From: Microvirga pakistanensis
GTDB lineage: Bacteria > Pseudomonadota > Alphaproteobacteria > Rhizobiales > Beijerinckiaceae
Direction: 5' to 3'
Assembly: GCF_004458765.1 (NCBI RefSeq)
Contig: NZ_SPJX01000469.1
Span: forward strand, 62,001 to 126,000
Length of the DNA: 64,000 nucleotides
Each line of letters opens with the position of its first letter. The stretch's first letter is position 1. The notes under the pieces were generated by a model. That model was not told the DNA's origin. It searched no databases and saw only the letters and a program-made list of their open reading frames with translations. Both the position numbers and the translations under genes were made by a program. Shown piece by piece: positions 28,191-39,700 of the stretch.

Positions 28191-29364
28191 GGCGCGGGCG
28201 CTGAACATCTGGATCGTCTCGGGCGAGGAATCCGGCGATCAGCTCGGCGCGAAGCTCATGCGGGCGCTGAAGTCGCGGCTGGGAGCGGACAATCTGCGCT
28301 TCGGCGGCGTCGGCGGCCATGCGATGGAGGCCGAAGGGCTCGCAAGCCTGTTCCCGCTCCAGGACATCGCCGTCATGGGCATCGTCGCCGTGATCGGACG
28401 TTTGCCGACGGTGCTCAGCCGCATCCGCATGACGGCGGATGCGGTGGTGACGGCCGATCCCGATCTCCTCGTCATCATCGACAGTCCCGATTTCACGCAT
28501 CGCGTCGCCAAGGCCGTGCGCAAGCGCGCGCCGCATATTCCCGTGGTCGATTACGTGAGCCCCTCGGTCTGGGCGTGGCGCCCGGGGAGGGCCGCGACAA
28601 TGCGCGCCTATGTGGACCAGCTCCTGGCCTTGCTGCCCTTCGAGCCTGACGCTCACAGGCGCCTCGGCGGTCCGCCGACCACCTATGTGGGCCATCCTCT
28701 CATCGAACGGGTAGGCGAATTCAGGCCTGCGGCCGGCGAGCGGGACTTTCACAAGAACGGACCGGTCGACCTTCTGGTGCTCCCGGGCAGCCGTCGCACG
28801 GAGGTGACCCGATTGCTCGACACCTTCGGCGAGACACTGGAGCTGCTTCGGCAGCGCTCGCCCCGGCCGTTCACGGTCACGATCCCGGCCGTGCCGCATC
28901 TTGCGCAGGAGATCAGGGGACGCACGGCCTCATGGGGCATCAAGCCCGCGATCGTGGAGGGCGAGGCCGCCAAGTGGCAGGCCTTCCGAAGCGCCGACGC
29001 GGCGCTCGCCGCGTCGGGCACCGTCACCCTCGAACTCGGCCTTTCCGGCATCCCGATGGTGGTGGCCTACAAGGTGTCGAGGATCGAGGCGATCATTTTG
29101 CGCCCACTCATCAAGGCGCAGTCCATCGTCCTCACCAATCTCGTCCTGGGCGAAAACGCGATTCCCGAACTCATCCAGGAGGAGTGCACGCCCGAGGCCC
29201 TCGTGACGGCGCTTCTGCCGCTCCTGTCCGACACTCCCGAACGGCGACGCCAGGAAGCCGCGCTCCGGCGCCTGGACGAACTGATGCGGATCGGCGACGA
29301 GATGCCGAGCGAACGGGCCGCTCGGATTGTCGCTGGCATGCTTTCAAACAAGACTGAACTATGA
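28183..29364 (+). CDS. lpxB: lipid-A-disaccharide synthase
   Basis: Joins UDP-2,3-diacylglucosamine and lipid X to form the lipid A disaccharide, as a peripheral membrane GT-B enzyme (GT19). The 393 residues show IWIVSGEESGDQLGAKLM at the start, IDSPDFTHRVAK, YVSPSVWAWRPGRAATM, VLPGSRRTEVTRL and a C-terminal ASGTVTLELGLSGIPMVVAY donor-binding block. ATG 28183 overlaps the lpxI stop; GTG 28177 in frame is possible. It ends the lpx run. Confidence 0.95.
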   Translation: MDKARALNIWIVSGEESGDQLGAKLMRALKSRLGADNLRFGGVGGHAMEAEGLASLFPLQDIAVMGIVAVIGRLPTVLSRIRMTADAVVTADPDLLVIIDSPDFTHRVAKAVRKRAPHIPVVDYVSPSVWAWRPGRAATMRAYVDQLLALLPFEPDAHRRLGGPPTTYVGHPLIERVGEFRPAAGERDFHKNGPVDLLVLPGSRRTEVTRLLDTFGETLELLRQRSPRPFTVTIPAVPHLAQEIRGRTASWGIKPAIVEGEAAKWQAFRSADAALAASGTVTLELGLSGIPMVVAYKVSRIEAIILRPLIKAQSIVLTNLVLGENAIPELIQEECTPEALVTALLPLLSDTPERRRQEAALRRLDELMRIGDEMPSERAARIVAGMLSNKTEL

Positions 29365-29402
29365 AGGAATGAAAGATACCGTCTTAGCTCCCATTGCCGC
29401 TT

Positions 29403-29947
29403 ATGCTGATTGGAGTGGGCGTGACTGCCTCTTATACCGCAAGACTGCGTCGAGCTGGCGTTCGGGCCTGGGCTCTCCCGATGTACGATAGTGCAGAACG
29501 CTTCATTGGCCGCTGCTTCATCGTGCTGATGGGTCCGTACGCGGCGATCCTTCTAGCAGCGGCATTCATGCCCAGGTGGAGCGAACAGCAACATGGCTAC
29601 ACCCAAGCTCTGTGGGTTCTGGGAGTTGTTTTATGGCGCTCGGAGTTGGAATCGTCATGATAGCACAGCTAGAGATGGGCAACTCCTGGCGAGTCCTCAT
29701 TCCTGACGAGACGCCGTCACTCATCACAGGTGGGCTGTTCAGATACTCAAGAAACCCGATCTTCCTAGGCATGATGCTGATGGCTTTGGGGATTGCCCTG
29801 GCCGTTCCTCACACCCTGAGCTGGATGGCTTTCGCGGTCGCATACGTAACGATCTCAGTCCAGATACGTTTGGAAGAAGATTACCTGGGCCGCACTCTCG
29901 GGGAAACCTATAAGACTTATCGGGAGCAGATCAGGCGTTGGTTCTGA
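29403..29947 (+). pseudogene. isoprenylcysteine carboxylmethyltransferase-like membrane protein, frameshifted
   Basis: Two open frames join to give one plausible ICMT/PEMT-type membrane methyltransferase of about 180 residues. The first frame (TTG 29394 or ATG 29403 to the stop at 29660) encodes two hydrophobic helices and runs out in WVLGVV. The second frame continues with FMALGVGIVMIAQLEMGNSW and carries the family motifs LFRYSRNPIFLGMMLMALG and RLEEDYLGRTLGETYKTY. One missing T in the TTTT run at 29629-29632 would restore a continuous frame. A sequencing error is possible, though a four-base run is a weak cause. The gene is less GC-rich than its neighbours and lies between lpxB and gltA. 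Confidence 0.72.
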
Positions 29948-29997
29948 TCCAGCCTTGAACCGGTCACTGAATGACGACTGGATCTGTTCGTAATGAA

Positions 29998-30019
29998 AAA
30001 GGGGCCATTCGGCCCCTTT
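29998..30019. terminator. bidirectional terminator between the pseudogene and gltA
   Basis: Nine-base-pair stem AAAGGGGCC (29998-30006) and GGCCCCTTT (30011-30019) with loop ATTC, flanked by As on the left and CTTCTTT on the right, so both strands have a T-rich tail. It serves the two convergent genes. Confidence 0.8.
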
Positions 30020-30042
30020 CTTCTTTCGTTTCCAGATCAGGC

Positions 30043-31332
<1,290 letters not shown>

Positions 31333-31499
31333 GGGTCTTCGACCTTTCAGCAGGAGGCCGGGCATAACCTAGAGCAACCAAGTGATCGGAGGAGAGCCCC
31401 CGGGCTTGGTCTGCCGGACCGAGGTCAGCCGGTCGGTGGGAGAATGGCCCCTTCGGTAGCTTATCCGTTGGTGAGGAGCAAGCACGTCTAAAGACGGGA

Positions 31500-31523
31500 T
31501 GCGCCTGCTATGCAGCAGGCGCA
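31500..31523 (-). terminator. hairpin at the end of gltX
   Basis: Nine-base-pair stem TGCGCCTGC (31500-31508) and GCAGGCGCA (31515-31523) with a six-base loop. It overlaps the last codons and TAG stop of gltX. On the minus strand it is followed by TCCCGTCTTT, a weak tail. Confidence 0.45.
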
Positions 31524-32935
31524 CCGCTCAATTGGTCCTGGAGACGCGACAGGGTTTCATCCTTGCCGAGCACCGTCATCACGTCGAAGAGGCCAGGAGA
31601 GGTTGCGCGACCCGTCAGGGCCGCACGCAGGGGCTGGGCCACATGTCCGAGCTTCACGCCGATGGCGTCCGCATGCTCGCGCACGACGGCCTCCACGCTC
31701 TGGGAGTTCCACTCCGCGACGGTCTCGAGCTTCTCGACAATCCCGGCAAGGCGCGCCCGCCCGTCGGCGAGGAGGCCCGTCGCCTTCTCGTCCAGCTTCA
31801 GCGGCCGCTGGGCGTAGAGGTAATAGGCGCTGTCCACAAGCTCCACGAGGTTCTTGGCGCGCTCCTTGAGCCCAGGCATGGCCGCCAGCAGCTTTTGCCG
31901 GAGCTCGGGTGAGAACGTGGAGGCGAGGCCCCGCTCGGCGCCGATCTCCGGCAGGATGGCTTCGATGGCCCGCAGCAGGGTGTCGTCGTCCGACAGGCGC
32001 ATGTAATGCCCGTTGAGATTCTCGAGCTTCGCGAAATCGAAGCGCGCGGGAGACCGGCCGATGTTCTTGAGGTCAAAGGCCTGGATCATCTCCTCGGTCG
32101 AAAAGATCTCCTGGTCGCCATGGCTCCAGCCGAGACGCACGAGGTAGTTGCGCAAGGCGACGGGCAGGTAGCCCATGCTGCGATAGGCCTCGACCCCGAG
32201 CGCGCCGTGGCGCTTCGACAGCTTGGCTCCGTCCGGCCCGTGAATGAGCGGGATATGCGCCATCTTTGGGACGTCCCAGCCCATGGCTTGATAGATCTGC
32301 GTCTGGCGGGCGGCATTGGTCAGGTGGTCGTCGCCGCGGATCACGTGCGTGACGCCCATGTCGTGGTCGTCCACCACCACGGCGAGCATATAGGTCGGCG
32401 TGCCGTCCGAGCGCAGCAGCACGAGGTCGTCGAGATCCTTGTTCTGCCAGACCACCCGGCCCTGAACCTCGTCCTCGACGACCGTCTCGCCCTCGGTCGG
32501 CGCTTTGAGGCGGATGACGGGCTTCACACCTTCCGGGGCCTCGGACGGATCGCGGTCGCGCCAGCGGCCGTCATAGCGGGACGGACGTCCCTCCTTGCGG
32601 GCGGCCTCCCGCATCTCCTCGAGTTCCTGCTGGGTCGCATAGCAGTAATAGGCGCGTCCCTGGGCCAGCAGGGTCTCCGCCACCTCCCGGTGGCGGGCGG
32701 CGCGGGAGAACTGGTAGACCACGTCGCCATCCCAATCGAGGCCGAGCCATTTCAGGCCGTCCAGGATCGCCTCGATGGCGGCGTCCGTCGACCGTTCCCG
32801 GTCCGTGTCCTCGATGCGCAGCAGCATCTTCCCTCCATGCCGCTTGGCAAAGAGCCAGTTGAACAGGGCCGTGCGTCCCCCGCCGATATGCAGGAAGCCG
32901 GTGGGCGAGGGAGCGAAGCGGGTGACAACGGACAT
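31508..32935 (-). CDS. gltX: glutamyl-tRNA synthetase
   Basis: Class I synthetase charging tRNA-Glu (and often tRNA-Gln, which is then amidated). The 475 residues have the HIGH-type motif HIGG at 16-19 within [20 protein letters not shown], the [11 protein letters not shown] block, and the KMSKS-type KLSKR at 238-242. The C-terminal anticodon-binding domain is helical. Alphaproteobacteria often have two GltX paralogs; only one is in this window. It is divergent from comEC, with a 143-bp gap. Confidence 0.95.
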   Translation of the reverse strand: MSVVTRFAPSPTGFLHIGGGRTALFNWLFAKRHGGKMLLRIEDTDRERSTDAAIEAILDGLKWLGLDWDGDVVYQFSRAARHREVAETLLAQGRAYYCYATQQELEEMREAARKEGRPSRYDGRWRDRDPSEAPEGVKPVIRLKAPTEGETVVEDEVQGRVVWQNKDLDDLVLLRSDGTPTYMLAVVVDDHDMGVTHVIRGDDHLTNAARQTQIYQAMGWDVPKMAHIPLIHGPDGAKLSKRHGALGVEAYRSMGYLPVALRNYLVRLGWSHGDQEIFSTEEMIQAFDLKNIGRSPARFDFAKLENLNGHYMRLSDDDTLLRAIEAILPEIGAERGLASTFSPELRQKLLAAMPGLKERAKNLVELVDSAYYLYAQRPLKLDEKATGLLADGRARLAGIVEKLETVAEWNSQSVEAVVREHADAIGVKLGHVAQPLRAALTGRATSPGLFDVMTVLGKDETLSRLQDQLSGAPAA

Positions 32936-33078
32936 CGCAGGGAACCTTACTTGAAATTCCTAAAGGGTCGCGCGGCCTTGGCGGCAGGCTCGCGGTCGTC
33001 CGGCTCATCCACAGGGTGGTTTGGGCCGGAGCGCGGGCTCGTCTAGCATGCAACCGACCCCGCGTTAAGCCAAAGCCC

Positions 33079-35349
33079 ATGACGCAAGACAACAAAGGAG
33101 AGCCCGGCCCGATCCCGCGCAGCCTCGCGCGGGCCGTTGCGCTGCCCCGTCCATCCAGCCTGGCGCTGGACTGGGGTGCTCTGGGCTGGTCCGATGGGCT
33201 GCGGCGATGCCTTGCCCGCGAGATCGATCAGCGGCGGCTCTTCCCCTGGCTCGCGGTCTGCTTCGGATCCGGGGTGCTCCTGTTCTTCCAGGCGGAGAGA
33301 CCGGCCCTCTGGGCCCCGCTCGGCGCATTGGTGCTTTGTGCGGGTTGCGCCGTGAGGGTGCGCCACAACCTGCTTGCCCTGTCCGTCTGCGTCGGCCTCG
33401 CGGCTGCCTTCGCCGGCTTCACGGCAGGCGTGGTCCGCACGCGCAGCATCGCCGCCCCCGTGCTGTCGCGCATGGTGATCGCGCCGGTCGCCGGCTTCGT
33501 CGAGGCGGTGGAGGACCGGGAGCAGGGCAGGCGGGTTCTCTTGCGCGTCTCCTCGCTGCAGGGCGTCGCCGAAGCGGAGCGCCCACGGCTCGTGCGCGTG
33601 TCGATCCGCAACGGCAACGCCCTTTCCGCGGGACAGTACATCGCCGGCACCGCGCGCCTGCTGCCGCCGCCGCAGCCGGCGTGGCCCGGCGGGTACGATT
33701 TCGCGCGCGACGCCTATTACAAGGGGATCGGGGCCGTCGGCTCCTTTACGGGCGCGGTGCGCCAGGTGGAGCCGCCGGCCCCACCCGACTGGTCGTTGCG
33801 GCTTGCCGCCCGCGTGGACGAGGCTCGCAACGCGCTCACCCACCGCATCGCATCTTCCATCGGCGGTGCGGCCGGCGGTGTCGGCGCAGCCCTCGTGACC
33901 GGAAAGCGAGGGCTCATCGGCGAGCCCACCAACGACGTGCTGCGCGCTGCGGGCATCTATCACATCGTCTCCATCTCGGGCCTGCACATGGTACTGGCGG
34001 CGGGCACGTTCTTCTGGCTCGTTCGCGCGCTGCTCGCGCTCAATCCCGGGCTCGCGCTGCTCTGGCCCGTGAAAAAGATCGCCGCCGTCGTAGCGATGGC
34101 CGGAGCGACGGCGTATTGCGTTTTCTCCGGTTCGGACGTGGCCACAGAACGTTCGCTCGTGATGACGCTCGTGATGTTCGGCGCGGTGCTGGCGGACCGT
34201 CCGGCGCTCAGCATGCGCAATCTCTCCGTCGCCGCCCTCGTGGTTCTCGCCCGCGAGCCGGAGGCGTTGCTGGGACCGAGCTTCCAGATGTCGTTCGGTG
34301 CGGTGGCGGCCATGATGGCGCTCGTGCCGCTCATGCAGTGGCACACGACCGAGGTCGCGCAGCGAACCTTGATCGAGAAGGCATTCGCCTGGACCCTGCG
34401 CTCGGTTTGCGCCATCATCACCACCACTCTCGTGGCGAGCCTCGCCACGGCGCCTTTCTCGGCCTACCACTTCCAGAGTCTCAATCCCTATGGCCTCGTC
34501 GGCAATGCGCTCACCCTGCCGCTCGTGTCGCTCGTGGTGATGCCTGCCGCCGTTCTCGGCGTGCTGGCTTACCCCTTCGGTCTCGACGGACCGATCTGGA
34601 AGCTGATGGGGCTTGCCGTCGCGCAGGTGCTCGATGTGTCGACCTGGGTCGGTGCCTTCAGCGGCTCGACCGTCACCGTGCCTGCCTTGAGCATCGGCGC
34701 ATTGGCTTTGTTGAGTGTGGGCCTCCTCGTCCTGACGATCCCGGCCTCGCACCTGCGATGGCTCGCGCTCGTTCCCGTCGGAGCAGGGCTGGCCCTAGCC
34801 GCGACACCGCAGCGCCCCGACATCTACATCGACCGCGACGGCGCCGGAGCCGCGATCCGCAATGCACGCGGAGACCTCACGCTTGTCGGAAAGCCATCCG
34901 GCTTCGTCGCCGAGCAATGGCTGCGGGCCGACGGGGACGGACGCAGCGCCGGGGACGCGACGCTCCGGCGGGACACACAATGCGACAGGCTCGGTTGCGT
35001 GGTGGACACCGGGGCGCAGCGCGCCGTCGCCTTCGTCCAGGAGTTCGCAGCCTTCGCGGAAGATTGCCGCCGCGCGGCCATCGTCATCACGCGGCTCGAT
35101 GCGCCCGCGTCCTGCGGAGCGCCCGTGGTGCTCGACCGCGATGCGCTCGATGCGCGGGGCGCCACGGCCATTCGGCTCGGAACAGACGTTGCCGAGATCC
35201 GGTCGGTGAGGAGGGGACGGGAGGTCGTGCCCTGGGCAGGCTCGACACAAGCATCGGCTTCTCCCGCTCGGGACAGGCTGCACGCGGCGCAGCCCGCCCT
35301 GGACCGGGATTGGCCCGGAGAGGAGATCAGTAGCGGCGAACCAGACTGA
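33079..35349 (+). CDS. comEC: ComEC/Rec2 family competence membrane protein
   Basis: Family of inner-membrane channels for uptake of single-stranded DNA. The 756 residues have an N-terminal DUF4131-type part with helices at about 60-130. The central Competence domain starts at [20 protein letters not shown] and [16 protein letters not shown], followed by eight or more helices to about 570. The C-terminal 180 residues have no HxHxDH-type metallo-hydrolase motif that I can find, so any nuclease domain is degenerate or absent. The start is MTQDNKGEP at 33079. Its last 23 bases overlap the 3' end of lexA on the other strand. Confidence 0.88.
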   Translation: MTQDNKGEPGPIPRSLARAVALPRPSSLALDWGALGWSDGLRRCLAREIDQRRLFPWLAVCFGSGVLLFFQAERPALWAPLGALVLCAGCAVRVRHNLLALSVCVGLAAAFAGFTAGVVRTRSIAAPVLSRMVIAPVAGFVEAVEDREQGRRVLLRVSSLQGVAEAERPRLVRVSIRNGNALSAGQYIAGTARLLPPPQPAWPGGYDFARDAYYKGIGAVGSFTGAVRQVEPPAPPDWSLRLAARVDEARNALTHRIASSIGGAAGGVGAALVTGKRGLIGEPTNDVLRAAGIYHIVSISGLHMVLAAGTFFWLVRALLALNPGLALLWPVKKIAAVVAMAGATAYCVFSGSDVATERSLVMTLVMFGAVLADRPALSMRNLSVAALVVLAREPEALLGPSFQMSFGAVAAMMALVPLMQWHTTEVAQRTLIEKAFAWTLRSVCAIITTTLVASLATAPFSAYHFQSLNPYGLVGNALTLPLVSLVVMPAAVLGVLAYPFGLDGPIWKLMGLAVAQVLDVSTWVGAFSGSTVTVPALSIGALALLSVGLLVLTIPASHLRWLALVPVGAGLALAATPQRPDIYIDRDGAGAAIRNARGDLTLVGKPSGFVAEQWLRADGDGRSAGDATLRRDTQCDRLGCVVDTGAQRAVAFVQEFAAFAEDCRRAAIVITRLDAPASCGAPVVLDRDALDARGATAIRLGTDVAEIRSVRRGREVVPWAGSTQASASPARDRLHAAQPALDRDWPGEEISSGEPD

Positions 35350-36031
35350 CGAGCTTGCCCTGGATCTTGACCCGGTCGGGGCCGAGCACGCGCGTCTCGT
35401 AGGCCTGGTTGGCGGCTTCCAGCGCGATGGATGAGCCGCGCCGGCGGAAGCGCTTGAGGGTTGCTTCCTCGTCGTCGATCAAGGCCACGATGATGTCGCC
35501 CGTATTCGCCGTGTCCTGCCGGCGGATCACCACGAGGTCGCCATCGAGAATGCCAGCCTCCACCATGGAGTCGCCGCGCACCTCCAGGGCGAAGTGATCG
35601 CCCTGAGTGAGGAAATCGCCCGACAGGGTGATGGAATGGCTGCGGTTCTGGATCGCGGAGATCGGCGTACCGGCGGCGATCCGGCCCATGACCGGGATCG
35701 AGGCGCTGTCGCGATAACGCTCCTCGGCCACAGGCTGCGGCGTGGGCTTCTTCTCCGTGAGCCCGCCCTCGACCACACTGGGCGTGAAGCGGCGCTGGCC
35801 CGCGGCTGCGCCGACGGATTCGGGCAGGCGGATCACCTCGAGGGCACGGGCGCGGTTGGGCAGGCGGCGGATGAAGCCGCGCTCCTCAAGCGCCGTGATG
35901 AGGCGGTGGATGCCGGATTTCGACTTGAGATCGAGTGCGTCCTTCATCTCGTCGAACGATGGCGGAACCCCGGTTTCACGCAGCCGCTCCTGGATGAAGC
36001 GGAGCAATTCGTGCTGCTTGCGCGTGAGCAT
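35327..36031 (-). CDS. lexA: SOS response repressor LexA
   Basis: Represses DNA-damage genes and cleaves itself when RecA is activated. The 234-residue protein has the winged helix at residues 1-65 ([33 protein letters not shown]), a cleavage site Ala120-Gly121, and the catalytic dyad Ser155 (VRGDSM) and Lys193 (EATLKR). An SOS box lies 63 bases upstream, so autoregulation is likely. The gene converges on comEC with a short overlap. It would normally lie close to moeA, but two large RTX genes now intervene (inference from typical gene order). Confidence 0.96.
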   Translation of the reverse strand: MLTRKQHELLRFIQERLRETGVPPSFDEMKDALDLKSKSGIHRLITALEERGFIRRLPNRARALEVIRLPESVGAAAGQRRFTPSVVEGGLTEKKPTPQPVAEERYRDSASIPVMGRIAAGTPISAIQNRSHSITLSGDFLTQGDHFALEVRGDSMVEAGILDGDLVVIRRQDTANTGDIIVALIDDEEATLKRFRRRGSSIALEAANQAYETRVLGPDRVKIQGKLVSLVRRY

Positions 36032-36093
36032 GACAGACCCTTACTGCTCCCTGGCGGAGCGATTCTGGAAAACAAAGCAGGAACAGGTTAGCT

Positions 36094-36108
36094 GTTCCCG
36101 CTGTGTTC
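36094..36108 (-). promoter_or_regulatory. LexA binding site (alphaproteobacterial SOS box)
   Basis: GTTC (36094-36097), seven bases, GTTC (36105-36108): an exact match to the alphaproteobacterial SOS box GTTC-N7-GTTC, a direct rather than inverted repeat. It lies 63 bases upstream of the lexA start, the position expected for autorepression. Confidence 0.85.
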
Positions 36109-36360
36109 TGCAAGTCCATGCTCAAGGTCACTGGTTCACGGCAGGGTATGATCGATTTGTCTTGCCGGAGGCAGGCGCGGCCGCCGTTCTGTGCGACCGA
36201 GCGTAGGCGGGATTGTGGCAGCTGTGCGAGCGCTCACCCGCATCTCTCCTTGTGGTTGATCCTGGGCTCCGGTGCGGATCCTGCGCGTGGGCTGGAACTA
36301 CGCTGTAGGGCTTCTTTCTTATGCCGCCAGCATCCCCTGAGTGCACAGGATCAGCCTTCA

Positions 36361-36387
36361 TTGCACTCATGCAAAGATATCTTGCAT
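36361..36387. promoter_or_regulatory. nested inverted repeats, candidate operator
   Basis: TTGCACTCATGCAA (36361-36374) has TTGCA/TGCAA arms. It overlaps the 19-bp near-palindrome ATGCAAAGATATCTTGCAT (36369-36387), whose arms are ATGCAA and TTGCAT. It is AT-rich in a GC-rich region, about 350 bp before the first RTX gene. The binding protein is unknown. Confidence 0.35.
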
Positions 36388-36664
36388 ATTTGTTTACTCA
36401 CGTAGGGAGGAGCAGGGGCGTTGGCTCGAACTTGGCCGTACCCATGGCCCCAGGATGAGGCTGGAGGCCAAGCGACACAAGGATTTTTCGCCTAAGGACT
36501 GCGCCTGACACAGCCCATTGGACGAATGCGCGGCTTTGAAGGAAGACACAACGGGAGCGTGAGTCTCGCCCCGTTTCTGTATCTATATACAACCGAAGGT
36601 AGATTATCCCGGCACTTTACTGGCCAGGATACTGTCTCCGATTTACCGTATGGTTGATACATCG

Positions 36665-36693
36665 TTGCGGAACCCAAGCCAGCGTCCTATGAT
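36665..36693 (+). promoter_or_regulatory. sigma-70-type promoter of the 2620-residue RTX gene
   Basis: TTGCGG (36665-36670), a 17-base spacer, TATGAT (36688-36693). The -10 matches five of six consensus bases; the -35 matches TTG only. The start codon is 40 bases downstream with an AAGGGG ribosome-binding site, so the leader would be short. Confidence 0.45.
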
Positions 36694-36732
36694 ACGTTAT
36701 GATCTTACAGTGGCGCGTATAAGGGGAAAGCC

Positions 36733-39700
36733 ATGACGAAGCCGATTGCTGCGAACGACCTCAAGCCTCTCCTCCAGGTGGCATCCGGTTCAGAACTGCT
36801 GCCTTTGGGCGACGGTTCGTTCCTCGCGGTCCTGAAGCACGCTCGCAAGAGCGAGTCCGGGAGGACCGTCCATCAGTTCGTCGGGCAGATCACCGGTGCT
36901 GACGGCATCGCCAAGCCGGGGCACGCGCCTTTCCTCATCGCGGAGGAAAAAGGCCGTTTCGTTGCCTATTCCGGCGCAGCCCAGTCGGACGACGGCCGCA
37001 TCGTGGTCGCCTGGACCTCGGACGCCAAGAAAGGCGCGCCGATCCTGAAGGCGCGGGCGCTGGATATTCACAGCAAGGCCGTGACGCCGGCCGTCACGGT
37101 TGAGAAGGCGGATCCTTCCAGGTCCGCGCTCGAACTTGCGGCAGATGCGCTCGCGCGCATTGCCCTTACCGGAACCTTCAAAGCCGTTTCCTTCGATGTC
37201 TCGGATGCGAGTTCTTCCCTGCCTAGGGCCGATGCAGGAAGCTCCGATCCCGTCGCCGCGAACAACTTTGCCGCGTCTTCGGAGCCTGCGGCTTTGGACA
37301 CGAGTTCCGCCGGAACGTTCACTGAGGGTGGTGAAATTCAGGCAAATGCTCTGCCTGTTATCATAAACGGTGATGGCTCCAGTGAAACAATCGATATGTG
37401 GTCGAATGGCAACAACAGCATTTATGTCATCAATGGTAACGGCGGCGATGATTTTATCCGGGGCGGGAACAATTCAATCGGCGACACGATCGACGGCGGA
37501 GCAGGCAATGATACGATTTTTGGCGGGAACGGGCCCGATCGTCTAATCGGCGGGAGCGAATTCGATACGCTTGATTATGACTTCGCGTCTGTCGGAAGTA
37601 TTTTGGTTAATTTCTCCGATATGTCGCGCCTATTCAGGACTGATGGCGGCACCACCGTGCAAGTGGCCGCGTGGCATATACGGGATAGCACCCCCACCGG
37701 CAATCAGGATGATGTAGACGCTGCCACATTCGAGAAGATCATCGGAACGAAATCCAACGATCAATTCTACGCGGACGAGTCGGCGCACACCCCAACAAAC
37801 TGGACTTGGCTGGGAGGAAGAGGCAACGACATCATGCAGGCGGCTGCCGGCCACGATACGCTCGAGGGCGGAGAGGGGAACGATACTCTCATCGGCGGGC
37901 GCGGCAACGACTCTCTCACGGGCGGACCCTTCAATGAAGGAACAGATATCCTTTACGGAGGCGACGGAAACGATACCCTGATCGGTGGTTATGGGGACAC
38001 CCTGATCGGAGGAGACGGCAATAATTATTTCAACGCCATCGGTTCGGTCCTCTATTACAGGGACATCGATGTCGGGGGCGTTCCCTATATCGATCCAGGC
38101 TACGCCCGCACGGTCGATTTGAGAATTGGCCAGATCAGGAATGGTCAGTATACGGATACCATCAACGGTACTGCTGCTGTTTATACAGGCAACGGCAACG
38201 ACACCCTCTACGGCTCCGCCTTTATCGGAGCCTATTTCGATGCCGGCGGCGGTAACGATGAACTCCACGGCAGCGAGGTGAACGATACCCTCTATGGAGG
38301 CGCGGGTTACGACGTCTTCTTCGGCTCCAGCGGCAACGATTCCATCTATGGCGGTGCCGATGCCAATGTTGTCGACTACCAGCGCCTGTCCGGACCCATC
38401 AGTCTAAATCTGGGCACAAGCTGGGTTGAAAAATACATCAACAACGGTCGTTCTCTCGATCAGCTCTTCGAAATTCGTGATGCTGCGGGGACCGGCCATA
38501 ACGATACCCTCGTCGGCAGCACGGACAACAACGTCCTGGTCGGCTACGACGGCAACGATCGGCTCGAGGGGCTGGATGGAAACGACACTCTCATAGGCAG
38601 CTATGGCGACGATACGGTGGACGGCGGCACCGGCGCCGACCTCATGAGGGAAAATCGCGGCAACGACCATTACTGGGTCGACAATGTCGGTGACCGCATT
38701 GTCGCCGATGAAGACGAGGGGGTGGACACGGTCCATATCTGGGGCAACGACATTAAGTCCCATGTGCTGGATGTCTTTATTGAGCACGGCACGATCGAGA
38801 CCACGAACGGAATCGCGCTGACCGGCAACACTCAACTTGCCAACTATCTGACCGGTCACAGAGGAAATGACACGCTCAAAGGCTCGGTTGGCGTTGATGG
38901 CCGGGGCGATACCATGGAAGGCGGAGATGGCGACGACACCTATTATGTCTATGACATCACGGATGACACCAGAGAGTTCAATGGGACAGCGGGCGGCATT
39001 GATACAGCCTATATTAACGTCAACTATTACGATGCCCGTAAGCTGGCCAACATAGAAAACTACAAACTCGCCGACGGCTTCGTCCTCAACCATGCACCGG
39101 GAACGGTAACGGTGCAGCCAGGTTCGCCGCTCCAGAGCGATGAGAACATGGTCAACGTGGTCGCCACCCTGCACTCGGAGAACCCCGAAGGAGGACCGGG
39201 GCCTTTAGTCTACGACGTTCTGACCCATGCCGATAAATTTGCGGTCGTTAACGGCAACCAGCTCAGGTTACTTAATCCAGTGGACTTCGAGACCGACCCC
39301 GGGCTGTTGCTTGACGGAAACAGAAAATACTTCTCCGTCCAGGTTCGCGCCAGGGAAAATGGTCAAGGCGGCCTCGAGTCGGGTGTCACCACGCTCAAGG
39401 TCTACATCAACGACATCAACGAAGCGCCGAGGGACCTTGCACTGTCGAACAGCAAGATCGACGAGAACAGCGTACAGGGAACGCTGATCGGCACGGTAAG
39501 CGCCACCGACCAAGATGCCGGCAGTACTCTCAAGTATTCGATAGTGAACGATCCGGACAGCAAGTTCGTGATCAACGAGAACACGGGCGAACTGCGGCTG
39601 CGCCAGGGCGCGACCTTGGACTATGAGACCAAGCGGTTCCACGAGGTCAAGGTCAAGGTGACGGATAACCTGGGAGCAAGCACCGAGAGGCAATTCACGA

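Larger units (their letters stand above)
36032..36664. other. long intergenic region upstream of the RTX genes
   Basis: About 630 bp between lexA and the first RTX promoter. It contains the SOS box near lexA and nested inverted repeats at 36361-36387. Open frames on both strands reach only 60-100 codons and show no recognisable motif or good start. One 24-codon frame with TTG 36421 after an AGGGAGGAG is the best of them but is too short to support. It is less GC-rich than the housekeeping DNA, especially at 36360-36400. Confidence 0.5.

Noticed and set aside
33043-34752. A 569-codon minus-strand open frame opposite comEC
   Set aside because: Arg/His/Gln-rich shadow sequence without motifs; comEC on the plus strand has clear family blocks and membrane helices.
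36421-36495. 24-codon frame starting TTG after AGGGAGGAG
   Set aside because: The ribosome-binding site is good, but the peptide is very short, starts with TTG and has no recognisable feature. Chance cannot be excluded.
37435-38960. Repeated GGxGND DNA segments as a possible CRISPR or satellite
   Set aside because: The periodicity is nine codons and follows the RTX protein repeat. The DNA copies differ and there are no unique spacers.
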